DNA from: JBGNFV01 sp049645705
Lineage (GTDB): Bacteria; Bacteroidota; Bacteroidia; Cytophagales; Cyclobacteriaceae
Assembly: GCA_049645705.1 (NCBI GenBank)
Contig: JBARUK010000068.1
Span: forward strand, 124,001 to 188,000
DNA length: 64,000 nucleotides
Direction: 5' to 3'
Part shown: piece by piece, positions 9,426 through 17,141 of the stretch
Layout of the letters: every line of letters begins with the position of its first letter
Numbering within the stretch: the stretch's first letter is position 1
Program-made: the position numbers and the translations under genes
Notes under the pieces: generated by a model
Told to the model about the DNA's origin: nothing
Databases searched by the model: none
What the model saw: only the letters and a program-made list of their open reading frames with translations

Positions 9426-9506
9426 GTATTCAGGTTTCTAAAAACGGGCTGACAATATAAGGGATATTTTGGAGACAGGGCAAAAAGCCCGGTTCTGCCT
9501 GAATAC
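9426..9506. repeat. Nested inverted repeat (long hairpin) between two genes
   Basis: The outer arms GTATTCAGG (9426-9434) and CCTGAATAC (9498-9506) pair perfectly over 9 bp. Inside them CGGGCT (9445-9450) pairs with AGCCCG (9486-9491). Alternatively GGGC (9478-9481) pairs with GCCC (9487-9490) as a short hairpin. No T-tract follows on either strand. It lies just upstream of the DUF2520 start and downstream of the next minus-strand gene, so it could be a 5' leader structure or a factor-dependent stop signal. Confidence 0.4.
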
Positions 9507-9585
9507 TCAGCAGCCGTTCGGTCCGGGTAAATATCCACCCCATGGGGGGGAAAGCACCCGAGAGAACGCCTTTAACAGGGAAAGA

Positions 9586-10524
9586 TCACTTCCCGGTAAT
9601 TTCTCGGCCTATACGCCGGTAGGTGGCACGGACATATTCCGGCATGTCCCTGGCTCCCACAGATCCGGCAAAGTCGAAGCCGCTGGGCCAGAAATAGCCA
9701 AGCACTCCTACTACGGTAGTGTCGCCCTGGGCCAGTCGGTAGTAATTTTCGGCTACTTCGCCCATTTCGTCCAGTGCTATGCCTCCCCAGTCCCCGTGGG
9801 CCCACTCCATATAGTGTGTGTCCATAACCACCATCGTACGCTGCGAGGGCCGGGTCAGTTTAGATCTCAGTACCTTCCATTCGTCCTGGTAGGTGGCATC
9901 TGTGTTAGGGTCTTTGATAAAATAATGGTCAAAACCCACCCAATCGACCGTTTCAGGTACCTGCAGTTGCTGCAGCACAGGGTAGGCCTCTATGATCATG
10001 AGCGGTATGTCAGGGTATTGACCGTCCAGTAAGGCCGCCACAGCCTCCATTTCAGCGTAAGATATTCCGTTCCAGGTTGGCTCCTCTCCTATATAGAACG
10101 CCCCTATGTAGCCTGCCGTCAGTATGGACCGGTTAGTAATCACAAAGGCGTCCCACCGCTCTTCGTAGTCCGGCCTAAGATCATAGTCAGCACCTGAAGG
10201 GCTATCGGTACCGGTAAGCTCAAAAAACACTTCGTTCAGGTGGAGTATGGCCCGAAGCTGCAGATCATCGAAAGCAACTACCCTGTCTGTGATATCATCC
10301 GTTTGGCTGATCACTAATATATCTGCCAAGTTACTGAAGGTATGGATCTCATCGGCGTAGTTGGTCTTTACTTCTGCGTCAGTCGGATCATCCCAATAGG
10401 TATCCACGATAGTAAAACCGAAATACCGGAGGTGATCACCGGCAGTTTCGGGCTGCGGCCCATCATCAGAGCGGTTACAGGCGCACATGATAGAGAATAA
10501 GAATAGAAGAGCTGGATACCTCAT
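9586..10524 (-). CDS. Putative glycoside-hydrolase-like (TIM-barrel) lipoprotein
   Basis: 312 residues. The N-terminus MRYPALLFLFSIMCACNRSD looks like a short lipoprotein signal with a Cys near residue 14-16, although the lipobox is not canonical. The body has the alternating pattern of a TIM-barrel sugar hydrolase: AGYIGAFYIGEEPTWNG (a strand ending in Glu-Glu, like an acid/base position), PLMIIEAYP, VDWVGFDHYF, TMVVMDTHYM and VVGVLGYFWPSGF. No family is recognised with certainty. It is the last of three consecutive minus-strand envelope genes (carboxypeptidase-regulatory-like, transglutaminase-like, this one). Substrate and activity are unknown. Confidence 0.55.
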   Translation of the reverse strand: MRYPALLFLFSIMCACNRSDDGPQPETAGDHLRYFGFTIVDTYWDDPTDAEVKTNYADEIHTFSNLADILVISQTDDITDRVVAFDDLQLRAILHLNEVFFELTGTDSPSGADYDLRPDYEERWDAFVITNRSILTAGYIGAFYIGEEPTWNGISYAEMEAVAALLDGQYPDIPLMIIEAYPVLQQLQVPETVDWVGFDHYFIKDPNTDATYQDEWKVLRSKLTRPSQRTMVVMDTHYMEWAHGDWGGIALDEMGEVAENYYRLAQGDTTVVGVLGYFWPSGFDFAGSVGARDMPEYVRATYRRIGREITGK

Positions 10525-10617
10525 AGTGACTGAGCAAGCGATACATCAATGCAATACTAAACCGGAAGGTAAATCTACGCCCTGCTACACCGGGATAAAA
10601 ACCTCCTGGTAATTCAT

Positions 10618-11625
10618 TTAGAAAGAACGAAACCGGTTTGCGTACACCTGTACGGGGTACGTAGCAATAACGGAATCGGCCATAGTAAGGTGCACGTCAT
10701 AGCGGCCTTTGGTCCCGAAGGTATGGGTGACTACGTAGCGGCCATTTTCATACGATACATCAGGGTATACGATTATCCTGCCTGAACCTTTTGAGATGGT
10801 GAGGGTAATATCGTCCTCATACCCGGCTGTGGCCTGAAAGCTCAGGGTCCAGGGGGTCTTTTTTTGGGCATAGGTCTGGTCCTGCGGCATAAACCGGAAG
10901 GCATACGCCTCCTTATAGCTCACTGGTCCGTGCAGAAATTTCTCCAGGGGCGGGGCCTCGTCCAGTAGTGTCCAGGCCGGGTCGGCGGGGTAGTGGTTCA
11001 GGATGAACAGGTGCGGGTCGGCCAGGAAGTACACATCGTCGTACTGCGGCATAAAACGGCCGTCCTGTATGTAGCCGCCGGACCAGGTAGGGTCGCAGAG
11101 GTACCAAGCGCCGTCTAGCAGCACGGCATTCCAGGAGTGGTTTACGTAGGCCTCATCTTTCACATTCGTATGGGCGGTACGTCCGTAGCCGTTGATGATC
11201 CTGGCCTTGATACCCACATACCCGGCCAGCTCGCGCATGATGTAGGCATACCCTGTGCACAGGGTGGAGCGGTCTTCGCGCAGCCTTTCGGATACTATCC
11301 GGGCAAATTCCCGGTGCCATCTCTGCGGCTTTTCGGGCTGGTCACGATACTTCAGTCGTTTACGCCGATTGCGGTCATAGAGCCTGTAATCATTTTTTAT
11401 GTTGGTGCACACCCAGGTATACAGGGCGCGAAACTTCTGCCTGTCGGCAGGCAGGTCCTCCGTCAGCTTAAGGGCCAGTTGGGCGGGGTGCTCCAGTGAA
11501 TGCCCGGCGTATTGTCCGGCAATGCTATCGGCCTTGCGATAGTCGGTTATAGAATAGTCCTGGGCAAATAGCAGGGTATGCCATCCGCCCAGGACTATGA
11601 TCAGTATGATCTTATGCAGGCACAT
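10618..11625 (-). CDS. Secreted transglutaminase-like (papain-fold) protein
   Basis: 335 residues from ATG 11625. A TTG 12 nt upstream, overlapping the preceding gene, is less likely. The signal peptide is MCLHKIILIIVLGGWHTLLFA with cleavage before QDYS. The transglutaminase-core domain (about 50-215) carries the full triad: Cys in STLCTGYAYIM, His in YVNHSWNAV and Asp in WYLCDPTW. The C-terminal part (about 245-335) looks like a beta-sandwich (YPDVSYENGRYVVTHTFGTKGRYDV). Such proteins act as periplasmic cysteine proteases or transglutaminases, and the target is unknown. It starts 4 nt after the upstream gene stops, so the two are probably co-translated. Confidence 0.85.
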   Translation of the reverse strand: MCLHKIILIIVLGGWHTLLFAQDYSITDYRKADSIAGQYAGHSLEHPAQLALKLTEDLPADRQKFRALYTWVCTNIKNDYRLYDRNRRKRLKYRDQPEKPQRWHREFARIVSERLREDRSTLCTGYAYIMRELAGYVGIKARIINGYGRTAHTNVKDEAYVNHSWNAVLLDGAWYLCDPTWSGGYIQDGRFMPQYDDVYFLADPHLFILNHYPADPAWTLLDEAPPLEKFLHGPVSYKEAYAFRFMPQDQTYAQKKTPWTLSFQATAGYEDDITLTISKGSGRIIVYPDVSYENGRYVVTHTFGTKGRYDVHLTMADSVIATYPVQVYANRFRSF

Positions 11626-11629
11626 AGGC

Positions 11630-12145
11630 TCAGTCAAACAGTTGCTTCACCTTTACCCACATGCGGCCTGCCACCGTACGTGACGAGTACAGTTCGTTAC
11701 CAGCCAGCGCACCTACCATTTCATTCATCAGCAGTTCTATGTCCAGCGCCGCGGGAGTATCGGCCGACACGGTATACTCCAGTGGCGAGTGCCCCACAAA
11801 GCTAAATACGACTACGTCTCCCTCGGATAACTTTCCGGGAAACCTGAAGCTGCCATCGGCATTGGATGCGGTACCTACGGTGGGCTTATCTTTCAGGTAA
11901 ATATTAGCCGCAGGCAGTATCTCGCCAAACTCATCGCGCACTACACCCTGTACGGTATGCTTGTCGCCGCTATCCGCAGAGGCCTCCTGCGCATACACAT
12001 CGGTAGCGCCAACGGACAGCACAAGCAATAGCGCAGCAGACAGCAGCCCCTTTACTATGTATGATATACCATTCTTAGCAGGTGCCCCGGTGGCTGGATG
12101 GGGTACACGGGCCTTTACAGAAGCAGAAATAAGTGTGTTTCTCAT
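11630..12145 (-). CDS. Exported carboxypeptidase-regulatory-like domain protein
   Basis: 171 residues. The N-terminus is long and Ser/Arg/Ala-rich, followed by a hydrophobic segment (about 31-52, VKGLLSAALLLVLSVGA) and a likely signal cleavage after VYA. A single CarboxypepD_reg/CNA-B-like beta-sandwich follows (about 63-140): HTVQGVVRDEFGEILPAANI, then GTASNADGSFRF and DVVVFSFVGH. In Bacteroidota this domain commonly precedes TonB-dependent receptors, but no barrel follows here. The short C-terminus (SSRTVAGRMWVKVKQLFD) is unassigned. It is translated just ahead of the transglutaminase-like gene. Confidence 0.75.
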   Translation of the reverse strand: MRNTLISASVKARVPHPATGAPAKNGISYIVKGLLSAALLLVLSVGATDVYAQEASADSGDKHTVQGVVRDEFGEILPAANIYLKDKPTVGTASNADGSFRFPGKLSEGDVVVFSFVGHSPLEYTVSADTPAALDIELLMNEMVGALAGNELYSSRTVAGRMWVKVKQLFD

Positions 12146-12366
12146 ATCTTTTCAATTTTAGTATGAGGATGCAGGCAGCAGGGGGGATTCCATACGAAGC
12201 AGCGGTTTTTTTGGATGGTTAATTTCGTGGGGGGGGTAATAATAAGTAGTCCGACTTCCCCATGGAGTTTACAGCCAAATGGATAGTAAATAGTATGGTA
12301 CCGGACGGGCTACCGGCTGGGATTTGCCCTAATTCAGGGTACCATTTTTCTTTTGACCGCTGACTT

Positions 12367-12457
12367 TGTAGCAAAAAGACTTGAGTAAGAAAAAATGCTG
12401 CTAACTGTAGCACATTCATCTGTAGCAAAACAAATTGCTACAATTGCTTTTGCTACA
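12367..12457. repeat. TGTAGCA box array, four boxes at exact 15-bp phase
   Basis: The 7-mer TGTAGCA occurs at 12367, 12406 and 12421. Its reverse complement TGCTACA occurs at 12436 and 12451. The last four boxes start exactly 15 bp apart (two direct, two inverted). Boxes 12421-12430 and 12448-12457 form a perfect 10-bp inverted repeat (TGTAGCAAAA / TTTTGCTACA). The region lies between the NPLYxG protein gene and the carboxypeptidase-regulatory-like gene, about 220 bp upstream of the latter. It could be a multi-site operator or a decayed tandem repeat. Confidence 0.6.
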
Positions 12458-12546
12458 AAAAAAACTCCTGCTGAATTTGTAGAACTCAGAAAGAATCCTT
12501 TGGCAAAGATATAGCCTAGTCAGGTTGTTGGAGAAGGGGGGATTAC

Positions 12547-12595
12547 CCAGCAGTGATCCCCATCCGTTTGGTTGTCGGATGAAGGTTACTGCTGG
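12547..12595. repeat. Symmetric nested hairpin just after the repeat protein gene
   Basis: The outer arms CCAGCAGT (12547-12554) and ACTGCTGG (12588-12595) enclose inner arms CATCCG (12561-12566) and CGGATG (12576-12581). Both stems are perfect, with a symmetric 6/6-nt internal loop and a 9-nt apical loop. It begins 23 bp past the stop of the minus-strand NPLYxG gene, where a transcript end would be expected. No T-run follows on the minus strand, whereas TGTTTTT follows on the plus strand. Confidence 0.5.
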
Positions 12596-12617
12596 TGTTT
12601 TTGGGGACAGTGACTGC

Positions 12618-12806
12618 TTAGCCTTCATACAGTGGGTTGGTCCCGCTGTTTCTATCACCTTTGTACAGGGGGTTGTTCATAGTAGTTGCTGTGCCTTGGT
12701 ACAGGGGGTTGTTGGCTACTACGCCAGCGTCAGATGTACCAGCGCCACCGTATATCCGGGCGGGGTGGAAGGCGTAGGTGTTAAGTGTGGTTTTCATAGT
12801 ATTCAT
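12618..12806 (-). CDS. Small NPLYxG repeat protein (unknown)
   Basis: 62-residue predicted peptide. After an N-terminal part (MNTMKTTLNTYAFHPARIYG) it holds three NPLYxG units: NPLYQG at 33-38, NPLYKG at 45-50 and NPLYEG at 57-62. The period is exactly 12 residues, and the protein ends right after the third unit. At DNA level the units share about 14 nt spaced 36 bp apart (12628, 12664, 12700). There is no signal peptide or membrane helix. The start could also be Met4. I know no characterised family. It may be a real small protein, a peptide precursor or a chance frame. The exact periodicity and the stop placed at a repeat boundary favour coding. Confidence 0.5.
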   Translation of the reverse strand: MNTMKTTLNTYAFHPARIYGGAGTSDAGVVANNPLYQGTATTMNNPLYKGDRNSGTNPLYEG

Positions 12807-13040
12807 TTTTTTAGAAAAACAATGCTGGGCCTGGATAATGTAGGCCTGATACTAAGATAGGGATTTTTTTTAGTGCCAGGGGTGGTGAGAGGATGAGTTT
12901 CCTGGTTTCAGGCTGGCTGCAGATTAGGCACTCAGCGTCCGGCTAATGCACAAGCTAATCTTCCTTGATAAAAAAACGATCTATCAAGCGGGGAAATAAC
13001 CTGAATGAGCTGAGAAAAAGGAGGTTATACAGGCAGGGAC
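12807..13040. other. Non-coding stretch upstream of the repeat protein gene
   Basis: Together with the ccmF terminator this makes a 320-bp gap. It holds only short inverted repeats (CTTGATA 12964-12970 / TATCAAG 12982-12988) and A/T runs. No gene is seen. The promoter of the minus-strand repeat protein should lie near 12820-12870, but only an imperfect -7 box (TATCTTAG) is present. Confidence 0.5.
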
Positions 13041-13071
13041 AAAAAAATAGGTGCCAGATCTCTCTGACACC
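13041..13071 (-). terminator. Rho-independent terminator of the ccm operon
   Basis: On the minus strand GGTGTCAGA and TCTGGCACC pair over 9 bp (one G-U) around a GAGA tetraloop (GNRA type). The stem is followed after two bases by a run of seven T (13041-13047). It lies 55 bp past the ccmF stop. Confidence 0.9.
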
Positions 13072-13126
13072 CTGAACCTAAATAAACATGAAAGTCTCAA
13101 TGTAATAATTTCTGATTAAAAATCCA

Positions 13127-15667
13127 CTATTCAAGACCTTTATCACGCATTTTTTTGAATTCTACGTAGCGACGGTTGACGGCTATGCCGAAGCCGAACA
13201 TGAGAACGATGGTACCGATCCACAGCACGTTGATGAGGGGCTTCTCTACTACTTTCAGTATGATGTAATCTTTCTGGGCGGTATTGATGCCTACGGTAAA
13301 GGTCTCGGTCTCAGGTTCTATGTTTACGAGTGAAAGCCTGACGCCCAGCTCGGGGGCTTCGGCTGAGATGAGGCCGGCGCGCTTTTCGGCCACTCTGAGC
13401 ACGTACAGGGGCTCCAGCTTGAGGTCTTCTCCGCTGGTCTGTACGGTGATGCGGGCCTTAATGGCTATGTCTTCGGGCTGCAGGTTTACGCCTTCTACTT
13501 CTTCTACTCTGTCTATACCGTCTATAGAGGCTACGTAGTCATTTACAAAGAAGTTCTCCCCTACTCGTACGCGGTTCTCTTCGGTCTCGCTCCACTCTTT
13601 CTCGTCTTCGGGATCGGACACTACGGTGACATGGGCGTAGAGGTCTTTATCTACGGCGCGGTGTATGTCGGGCGAGATGACGAAGCCCATGCTGGGGTTG
13701 TCCTGCAGGCGGGGGTACAGGTCGAAGCGGCGACCTGCAGCGGTGGCGTATTTGATACGGTAGTAGGTGTTTTCGCTGTTGTAGCTGAGGCTGTCGCCTT
13801 TGGCAAAGAGTGTGCGGCCGTCGGTAGCGTAGTCCTCACGGGCTATACCTGCCACGGGGCTTTGGGTAGGCAGTACTTTCTCTTTGGGCACGTAGCCTAT
13901 ACCATCTACATCTACATACTGGCCGAGGTAGGTAAGGGTGTCCTGTCCCATAATGGCCTGCTGGTCCAGCCAGAGCAGGAGGTTTTCTTTGTTTATCTCA
14001 TCGGGAAACTCACGGTCGTACAGTAGGCCTGTATTATTGAGGCTGATGACGGTGGAGAAGCCACTGCTGAAGAGTATGCCGAGGAGCATCATGGCAACGC
14101 CTATGTGGGCTATGGAGCCGCCGCTGAGCCTGAGGCCGCTGCTTCTGAGCACTTTGAGCATAATGGAGCCGTTGGCGACTATGGAGTAGACACCGGCGGT
14201 GAGCAGTATGATGTAGGCGGGGTCCTGTATGCTGGCCACTACGATGATAATGCTTGCTACCAGCAGGGTAATGATGACGGGGAGGACGAGGGCTTCCCGC
14301 AGTTCTTTGCCGCCCATCTTTTTCCACCAGAAGAACTGGCCGGTACCGGATAGCAGCAGCAGGAAGACGGAAAGCCATAGCTGCCACTTGGTATAGAACA
14401 CTTCGGGATCGGAGGGCGGGGCGAGGTTGCCATTGCGGCCGAACATCTCGGATATGGCGTTGAATACGGGTATGGAGGTGAACACGAATACCTGGAAGCT
14501 CATGAGGCAGAGCACGGCGGCGCCTATGAATATCCAGAACTCGCGGCTGTAGGTATTGACTTCCTCCTGGGTGGTGGGCAGGTGCCTCCACCGGGCTATG
14601 CTGAGTATGATGGTACCTATGAGGAAGCTGAGCAGGTAAATGAGTAGCTGCCCGCTGAGGCCCAGGTCGGTAAATGAGTGCACGGAGGACTCGCCGAGTA
14701 TGCCGCTGCGGGTGAGGAAGGTACTGTATAGAATAAGGATGAATGCACCTGTGACGAGGATAACGGAGGCTTTGAGGGCGCTGCCGCTCTTGCGGAAGGT
14801 GATCATGGTATGTATACCGGCGACTTGTATGAGCCAGGGTATGTATACGGCGTTCTCTACGGGGTCCCAGCTCCAGTAGCCGCCGAAGTTGAGGGTTTCG
14901 TAGGCCCAGTAGGCGCCCATGAGTATGCCGAGGCCTAGTACGGCGGAGGAGAAGATGGCCCAGGGCAGGGCGGGGCGTACCCACTCGCGGAAGCGGCGCT
15001 TCCACAGGCCGGCAATGACAAAGGCAAAGGGGACGAGGGTGGTGGCGAAGCCGAGAAAGAGTACGGGGGGGTGGATGACCATCCAGTAGTTTTGCAGCAG
15101 CGGGTTGAGCCCGGTGCCGTCCTCGGGCACAAAGTCGGGATCGGTGGCAAATATGGGGGCCTCTATTACATCGCGCAGCAGCATAAAGGGGGAGCTGCCG
15201 ATCTTGAGCTCTATGCCGGGTACGACCACGCCCATGATCATGGAGGTAAGGAAGGCTTGTACAAGGCAGAATACGGCCATGACGGGGGCCTGCCAGGTAC
15301 GGTTGGTACGGATGATGATGAGGCCGAGTATGACGTTCCAGAACATCCACAGCAGGAAGCTACCCTCCTGCCCCTCCCAGAAGCTGCTGATCATGTAGTA
15401 CACGGGCAGTGTGCCGGAAGCGTGGGACCAGGCGTAGTGGTACTCGAAGTAGTTCTGGTAAATGATGGTAAACAGGCTGCCGATCACGAGCAGCACGGCG
15501 GCGCTGTGAATGTAGAATATGACGCGGCCTGTCTTGTCGTAACCTGCTTTCCTGACCGGGTCAGTAGCGGAGGCGCCAAGATAGAAACTGTAGAAGGAGA
15601 AGAGGCCGGCAACGAATGCAATGATGACGGCGAGGTGACCGATCTGGCCTATAAGCAGGTGAACCAT
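13127..15667 (-). CDS. ccmF: Cytochrome c heme lyase subunit CcmF
   Basis: 846-residue polytopic protein with about 15 membrane helices. It attaches heme to apocytochrome c in system I maturation. Family signatures are SFWEGQEGSFLLW (95-107), NYWMVIHPPVLFLG (193-206, candidate heme-ligand His199) and a WWD-type heme-handling motif GGYWSWDPVENAVYIPW (262-278) in which the first Trp is Tyr. A large periplasmic domain (about 590-800) precedes the last helix. It is the last gene of ccmB-C-D-E-F and is followed by a strong terminator. The long frames on either strand inside it are composition shadows. Confidence 0.95.
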   Translation of the reverse strand: MVHLLIGQIGHLAVIIAFVAGLFSFYSFYLGASATDPVRKAGYDKTGRVIFYIHSAAVLLVIGSLFTIIYQNYFEYHYAWSHASGTLPVYYMISSFWEGQEGSFLLWMFWNVILGLIIIRTNRTWQAPVMAVFCLVQAFLTSMIMGVVVPGIELKIGSSPFMLLRDVIEAPIFATDPDFVPEDGTGLNPLLQNYWMVIHPPVLFLGFATTLVPFAFVIAGLWKRRFREWVRPALPWAIFSSAVLGLGILMGAYWAYETLNFGGYWSWDPVENAVYIPWLIQVAGIHTMITFRKSGSALKASVILVTGAFILILYSTFLTRSGILGESSVHSFTDLGLSGQLLIYLLSFLIGTIILSIARWRHLPTTQEEVNTYSREFWIFIGAAVLCLMSFQVFVFTSIPVFNAISEMFGRNGNLAPPSDPEVFYTKWQLWLSVFLLLLSGTGQFFWWKKMGGKELREALVLPVIITLLVASIIIVVASIQDPAYIILLTAGVYSIVANGSIMLKVLRSSGLRLSGGSIAHIGVAMMLLGILFSSGFSTVISLNNTGLLYDREFPDEINKENLLLWLDQQAIMGQDTLTYLGQYVDVDGIGYVPKEKVLPTQSPVAGIAREDYATDGRTLFAKGDSLSYNSENTYYRIKYATAAGRRFDLYPRLQDNPSMGFVISPDIHRAVDKDLYAHVTVVSDPEDEKEWSETEENRVRVGENFFVNDYVASIDGIDRVEEVEGVNLQPEDIAIKARITVQTSGEDLKLEPLYVLRVAEKRAGLISAEAPELGVRLSLVNIEPETETFTVGINTAQKDYIILKVVEKPLINVLWIGTIVLMFGFGIAVNRRYVEFKKMRDKGLE

Positions 15668-15707
15668 ACGCTACACACAAGCCTGCCGTACAGGGCAGGG
15701 GTTGTCC

Positions 15708-16124
15708 TTATTTTGTTGATGAAGTAATTACGACGTCTTCCTGGTATTTGGAAGGGCACTTGAGCAGGATCTTGTCGGCCACGAAGGCGTCATTCTTATA
15801 GGAGCCTACTACGACTACTTTTTCTGATTTGGTGAAGTCGGCGGGTACGGGCTCTCCGAAGAAGACCTGTTGCTCTTCCTGGTTCTCGTCTACCATAATA
15901 AAGGAAAAGCTGAGCTTGCTGGGGCTTTCGTTTATACCGACGATGTCACCGGCGGGGCTTTTTTTGAGCTCGCCTACGATGTGAATGGCATTGCTGCTAC
16001 CTGTCTCGGAAAGGCTGCGCGCCTCGCTGAAGGTTACATAGCTACTGGCATTACCGGATACGGATATGATAACCATGATGGCTACGGCTATCACGATCAT
16101 CCCGATTATATGCGTTACTTTCAT
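15708..16124 (-). CDS. ccmE: Cytochrome c maturation heme chaperone CcmE (Cys type)
   Basis: 138 residues: one N-terminal membrane anchor (about 5-24) and a periplasmic OB-fold domain (about 30-122). Classical CcmE binds heme covalently through His in an HxxxY motif. Here the position reads C123-P-S-K-Y127, the CxxxY variant known from some deltaproteobacteria and archaea. The heme attachment residue is therefore inferred to be Cys123. It lies 40 bp before ccmF and 45 bp after the CcmD-like gene. Confidence 0.9.
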   Translation of the reverse strand: MKVTHIIGMIVIAVAIMVIISVSGNASSYVTFSEARSLSETGSSNAIHIVGELKKSPAGDIVGINESPSKLSFSFIMVDENQEEQQVFFGEPVPADFTKSEKVVVVGSYKNDAFVADKILLKCPSKYQEDVVITSSTK

Positions 16125-16169
16125 ATGAGCCTTTGATTTTTTTGCAAATTAATAACAAGAGAAGCAGAA

Positions 16170-16475
16170 TTAAAATTTCCCTTCGCCCCAGGCATTTTTC
16201 GTAAGCCTGCGCGAGTTACCTATCTCCTTCTCCAGGCGGGTGACCTTGCGGTCGGTATTGATGGCGTAGGCTATAAGCCCGGCAAGTATGACTCCGATTA
16301 TGGCCACTACCACGTAGATCTTTCCATTTGCGCGCATGCGGTCGGCCATTTCCACTTCGGTATTGGTATAGTCCTCTGCGGTGATGGGTGTCTTCTCATT
16401 GATCTGCTGCGCCACGGCAGGGGTAAGCACAAAGGCGGAAAATACGAGCATCAGAACGAACAGTACTTTCTTCAT
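16170..16475 (-). CDS. ccmD: CcmD-family small membrane protein
   Basis: 101 residues. A cleavable signal peptide (MKKVLFVLMLVFSAFVLTPAVAQ) is followed by a short periplasmic part. One membrane helix (about 54-69, VVVAIIGVILAGLIAYAI) and a basic cytoplasmic tail with a short coil (RKVTRLEKEIGNSRR) complete it. Identity rests on position directly after ccmC (1-bp overlap at 16475) and this topology. Proteobacterial CcmD is shorter and lacks the signal peptide. CcmD helps release holo-CcmE from the CcmABC complex. Confidence 0.75.
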   Translation of the reverse strand: MKKVLFVLMLVFSAFVLTPAVAQQINEKTPITAEDYTNTEVEMADRMRANGKIYVVVAIIGVILAGLIAYAINTDRKVTRLEKEIGNSRRLTKNAWGEGKF

Positions 16476-17140
16476 CAGTATTCTTCTTGAGTAATTAAAG
16501 CCAGATTACGGGTACGTATGCGTAGGGTGGTAAACCATACGCCGAGCAGGGTCCAGCCAAATATGGCGGGGTAGAAAACGGTACGGAGCCTGCTGTCCAG
16601 GTCGTAGGCATTGAAGCCCGGGTTGCCACCATTGCCGGGGTGCAGGCTGTCCTGCATACGGGGTAGTATAAATATAAGCGCGATAAGGGCAAAGAAGGCA
16701 AATATGCTGTAGATGCTGCTGATACGGGCCCGCTGCTGATCATCTGTAAAGGATGACCGCAGCACAAAGTAGGCCAGGTATATGAGCATGCCGATGGCCG
16801 CGGAGTTTTGCTTTGGATCGCCGCTCCAGTACTCGCCCCAGGTAAACTTGGCCCAGACCATACCGGTAGCCAGCCCCAGGAAGCCGAACAGTACGCCGGT
16901 ATTGGCATACTCTACGCTCCTGATATCATCGGCCGCATTGCCCCTTACCAGGTACTTGATGGCATACGCCACAGACACGATCAGGATCATGACCATACCG
17001 AACCACATGGGCACGTGAAAGTACAGCCCGCGGATGGTCTCATTGAGGATGACCAGCCTGGGCACTTCCATGAGCAAACCGCCTACTAAAGTATACACCA
17101 GCAACAATACGGCTAGTATTTTCCACCAGTTCTTTATCAT
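16475..17140 (-). CDS. ccmC: Heme transfer membrane protein CcmC
   Basis: 221 residues from ATG 17140, which follows a strong Shine-Dalgarno GGAGGAG and overlaps the ccmB stop region (TGATATG). A longer frame to 17197 lies inside ccmB and is rejected. It has six helices, a conserved His42 in LYFHVPMWF and the heme-handling motif WGEYWSGDPKQNSA (101-114, first Trp replaced by Tyr). A periplasmic His (SLHPGNGG) is a candidate second ligand. It loads heme onto CcmE together with CcmA and CcmB. Confidence 0.93.
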   Translation of the reverse strand: MIKNWWKILAVLLLVYTLVGGLLMEVPRLVILNETIRGLYFHVPMWFGMVMILIVSVAYAIKYLVRGNAADDIRSVEYANTGVLFGFLGLATGMVWAKFTWGEYWSGDPKQNSAAIGMLIYLAYFVLRSSFTDDQQRARISSIYSIFAFFALIALIFILPRMQDSLHPGNGGNPGFNAYDLDSRLRTVFYPAIFGWTLLGVWFTTLRIRTRNLALITQEEY

Positions 17141-17141
17141 A

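Larger units (their letters stand above)
12146..12617. other. 472-bp non-coding stretch with repeats
   Basis: No convincing gene. The open frames here (12219-12428 and 12416-12658 on the minus strand) have unlikely composition and no homology I recognise, and the second overlaps the repeat protein gene. The stretch holds a homopolymer G8 (12229-12236), the TGTAGCA array (12367-12457) and a nested hairpin (12547-12595), listed separately. Confidence 0.6.

Noticed and set aside
12229..12236. Homopolymer G8 as a phase-variation tract
   Set aside because: Not inside a credible gene or promoter spacing, so no phase-variable product can be proposed.
12416..12658. 80-codon minus-strand frame and its neighbour 12219-12428
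   Set aside because: Overlaps the repeat protein gene and the structured repeats; no signal, motif or plausible start region.
12525..12860. 111-codon plus-strand frame
   Set aside because: Antisense to the NPLYxG frame. The minus frame has exact protein-level periodicity, while this one shows only the DNA repeat by reflection.
14034..15350. 438-codon open frame on the minus strand inside ccmF
   Set aside because: Shifted-frame shadow of ccmF, with an unnatural Arg/His/Pro-rich composition and no domain.
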